Shown: piece by piece, positions 6,603 through 7,003 of the stretch
Position numbering within the stretch: the stretch's first letter is position 1
How the letters are laid out: every line of letters begins with the position of its first letter
DNA from: Chloroflexota bacterium
Lineage (GTDB): Bacteria > Chloroflexota > Dormibacteria > Dormibacterales > Dormibacteraceae
Assembly: GCA_005880755.1 (NCBI GenBank)
Contig: VBGV01000126.1
Coordinates: forward strand, 439 to 7,441
Length of the DNA: 7,003 bases
Reading direction: 5' to 3'
Program-made: the position numbers and the translations under genes
Notes under the pieces: model-generated
Seen by the model: only the letters and a program-made list of their open reading frames with translations
Told to the model about the DNA's origin: nothing
Databases searched by the model: none

Positions 6603-6899
6603 GTGGCGGTCGATCCATTCGCGGAAGCAGAGATCCGATACAAGTTCCTGGTCGAGGAGCGGCGCACCGGAAATCTCCAGCCGCGCTCGTATCGCGTCGC
6701 CGTGCGCGACCTGGCGGTGCTCGACAGCGAAGGCCGGCGATGGATGCTCGGACCGGAGGACGGCATCTGGTACCGGCGCGAGAACGAGCGCTGGTTGCAG
6801 GCCGATCCGCCGCGGCGCCTGGTGTGCGCCTCGTGCGGACATCACAATCTGGGCAGACACAGCTTTTGTGTGGAGTGCGGGCAGAGGCTGAACCGCTAG
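6603..6899 (+). CDS. Small zinc-ribbon protein of unknown function
   Basis: The 98-residue product has two parts. Residues 8-70 form a compact region ending in a W-rich pattern (RYKFLVEERRTGNL, YRVAVRDLAVLDSEGRRW, GIWYRRENERWLQADPP). I recall this style of 'LxxxxYxxxVxxLxVxDxxGxxWxxxxxxGxWY...W...PP' domain from Chloroflexota-type proteins, without a known role. Residues 75-92 are a zinc ribbon with C75, C78, C89 and C92 (C-x2-C-x10-C-x2-C). There is no signal peptide or membrane helix, so it is probably cytoplasmic. The GTG start is chosen because the conserved-looking part begins right there and a -10 element sits just upstream. An in-frame ATG at 6543, with GGAGG 11 bases upstream, would give 118 residues and overlap the ftsK start. 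The gene is divergent from ftsK; function is not known. Confidence 0.75.
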   Translation: MAVDPFAEAEIRYKFLVEERRTGNLQPRSYRVAVRDLAVLDSEGRRWMLGPEDGIWYRRENERWLQADPPRRLVCASCGHHNLGRHSFCVECGQRLNR

Positions 6900-6904
6900 G
6901 CGAC

Positions 6905-6934
6905 ACCCACGGATAGTCCGGACTATCCGGGGGT
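6905..6934. repeat. Perfect 20-bp palindrome within a 30-bp inverted repeat
   Basis: The core CGGATAGTCCGGACTATCCG (6910-6929) equals its own reverse complement. Pairing continues outward after one mismatch (A6909 against G6930) for four more pairs to 6905 and 6934. It starts 5 bases past the zinc-ribbon gene stop. It may be the operator of a dimeric regulator for a gene beyond the right edge, or a transcript-end hairpin; as RNA it would fold with a CCGG loop. No U-run follows on the plus strand. Confidence 0.8.
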
Positions 6935-6957
6935 TGCTTCGGTCGTCAAGTCGCTTC

Positions 6958-6972
6958 GTCCGGACTAACCGG
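6958..6972. repeat. Second copy of the palindrome core, 42 bp downstream
   Basis: GTCCGGACTAACCGG repeats GTCCGGACTATCCGG (6916-6930) with one change in 15 bases. Its left arm is degenerate, so it is a half-conserved version of the palindrome. The offset of 42 bp is close to four turns of B-DNA, placing both on one face. An 8-base palindrome GAAATTTC follows at 6972-6979. Confidence 0.7.
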
Positions 6973-7003
6973 AAATTTCGCCAGGGCAGTGTCTCCATCG
7001 GTG

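Noticed and set aside
5994..6998. 334-codon open frame on the minus strand
   Set aside because: It overlaps the ftsK N-terminal coding region in another frame and the zinc-ribbon gene on the other strand. Its composition is Arg/Pro/His-rich with no domain, and it spans the clear divergent promoter gap.
1..7003. CRISPR array, tRNA, insertion sequence or phage attachment site
   Set aside because: I saw no spaced direct repeats of array type, no cloverleaf-like segment, no transposase frame and no terminal inverted repeats; the only tandem repeat is the recA hexamer.

Overview
The window reads as a conserved chromosomal core region from a high-G+C bacterium (roughly two thirds G+C by eye). There are no insertion sequences, tRNA or rRNA genes, or CRISPR arrays. 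Six genes run leftward on the minus strand in the order ftsK, rodZ-like, pgsA::cinA fusion, recA, recX, rny. One small zinc-ribbon gene runs rightward, divergent from ftsK. The gene order, an RNase Y homologue, a Gram-positive-type SOS box before recA and the style of the zinc-ribbon protein suggest the Terrabacteria side of the tree: Chloroflexota, Dormibacterota-like or a neighbouring actinobacterial-type lineage. That placement is inference from memory of gene neighbourhoods, not a phylogeny.

Layout from right to left. Positions 6900-7003 are a non-coding end containing a perfect 20-bp palindrome and a second copy of its core 42 bp away. Positions 6603-6899 encode a 98-residue protein with a C-terminal CxxC...CxxC ribbon. 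A 58-bp divergent interval (6545-6602) carries -10-like elements for both strands. Then come ftsK (4256-6544), a 174-bp gap, a rodZ-like gene (3380-4081), and after 10 bp a fused pgsA-cinA gene (2305-3369). Next is a 110-bp regulatory gap with an SOS box, then recA (1082-2194), recX overlapping the recA end (607-1101), a 121-bp gap with GC-rich hairpins, and the 5' part of rny (1-485, running off the left edge).

FtsK handles chromosome segregation at the septum. RodZ anchors the MreB elongation machinery. PgsA makes the phosphatidylglycerol precursor for the membrane, and CinA/PncC recycles nicotinamide mononucleotide, the by-product of NAD-dependent DNA ligase. RecA and RecX run homologous recombination and the SOS response, and RNase Y starts mRNA turnover at the membrane.

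Most of this is an ordinary housekeeping cluster, and I see no convincing new multi-gene system. The points worth a second look are the PgsA-CinA single-chain fusion, a hexanucleotide repeat that gives RecA a Lys-Asp N-terminal tail, the SOS box, and the phased palindromes at the right edge.
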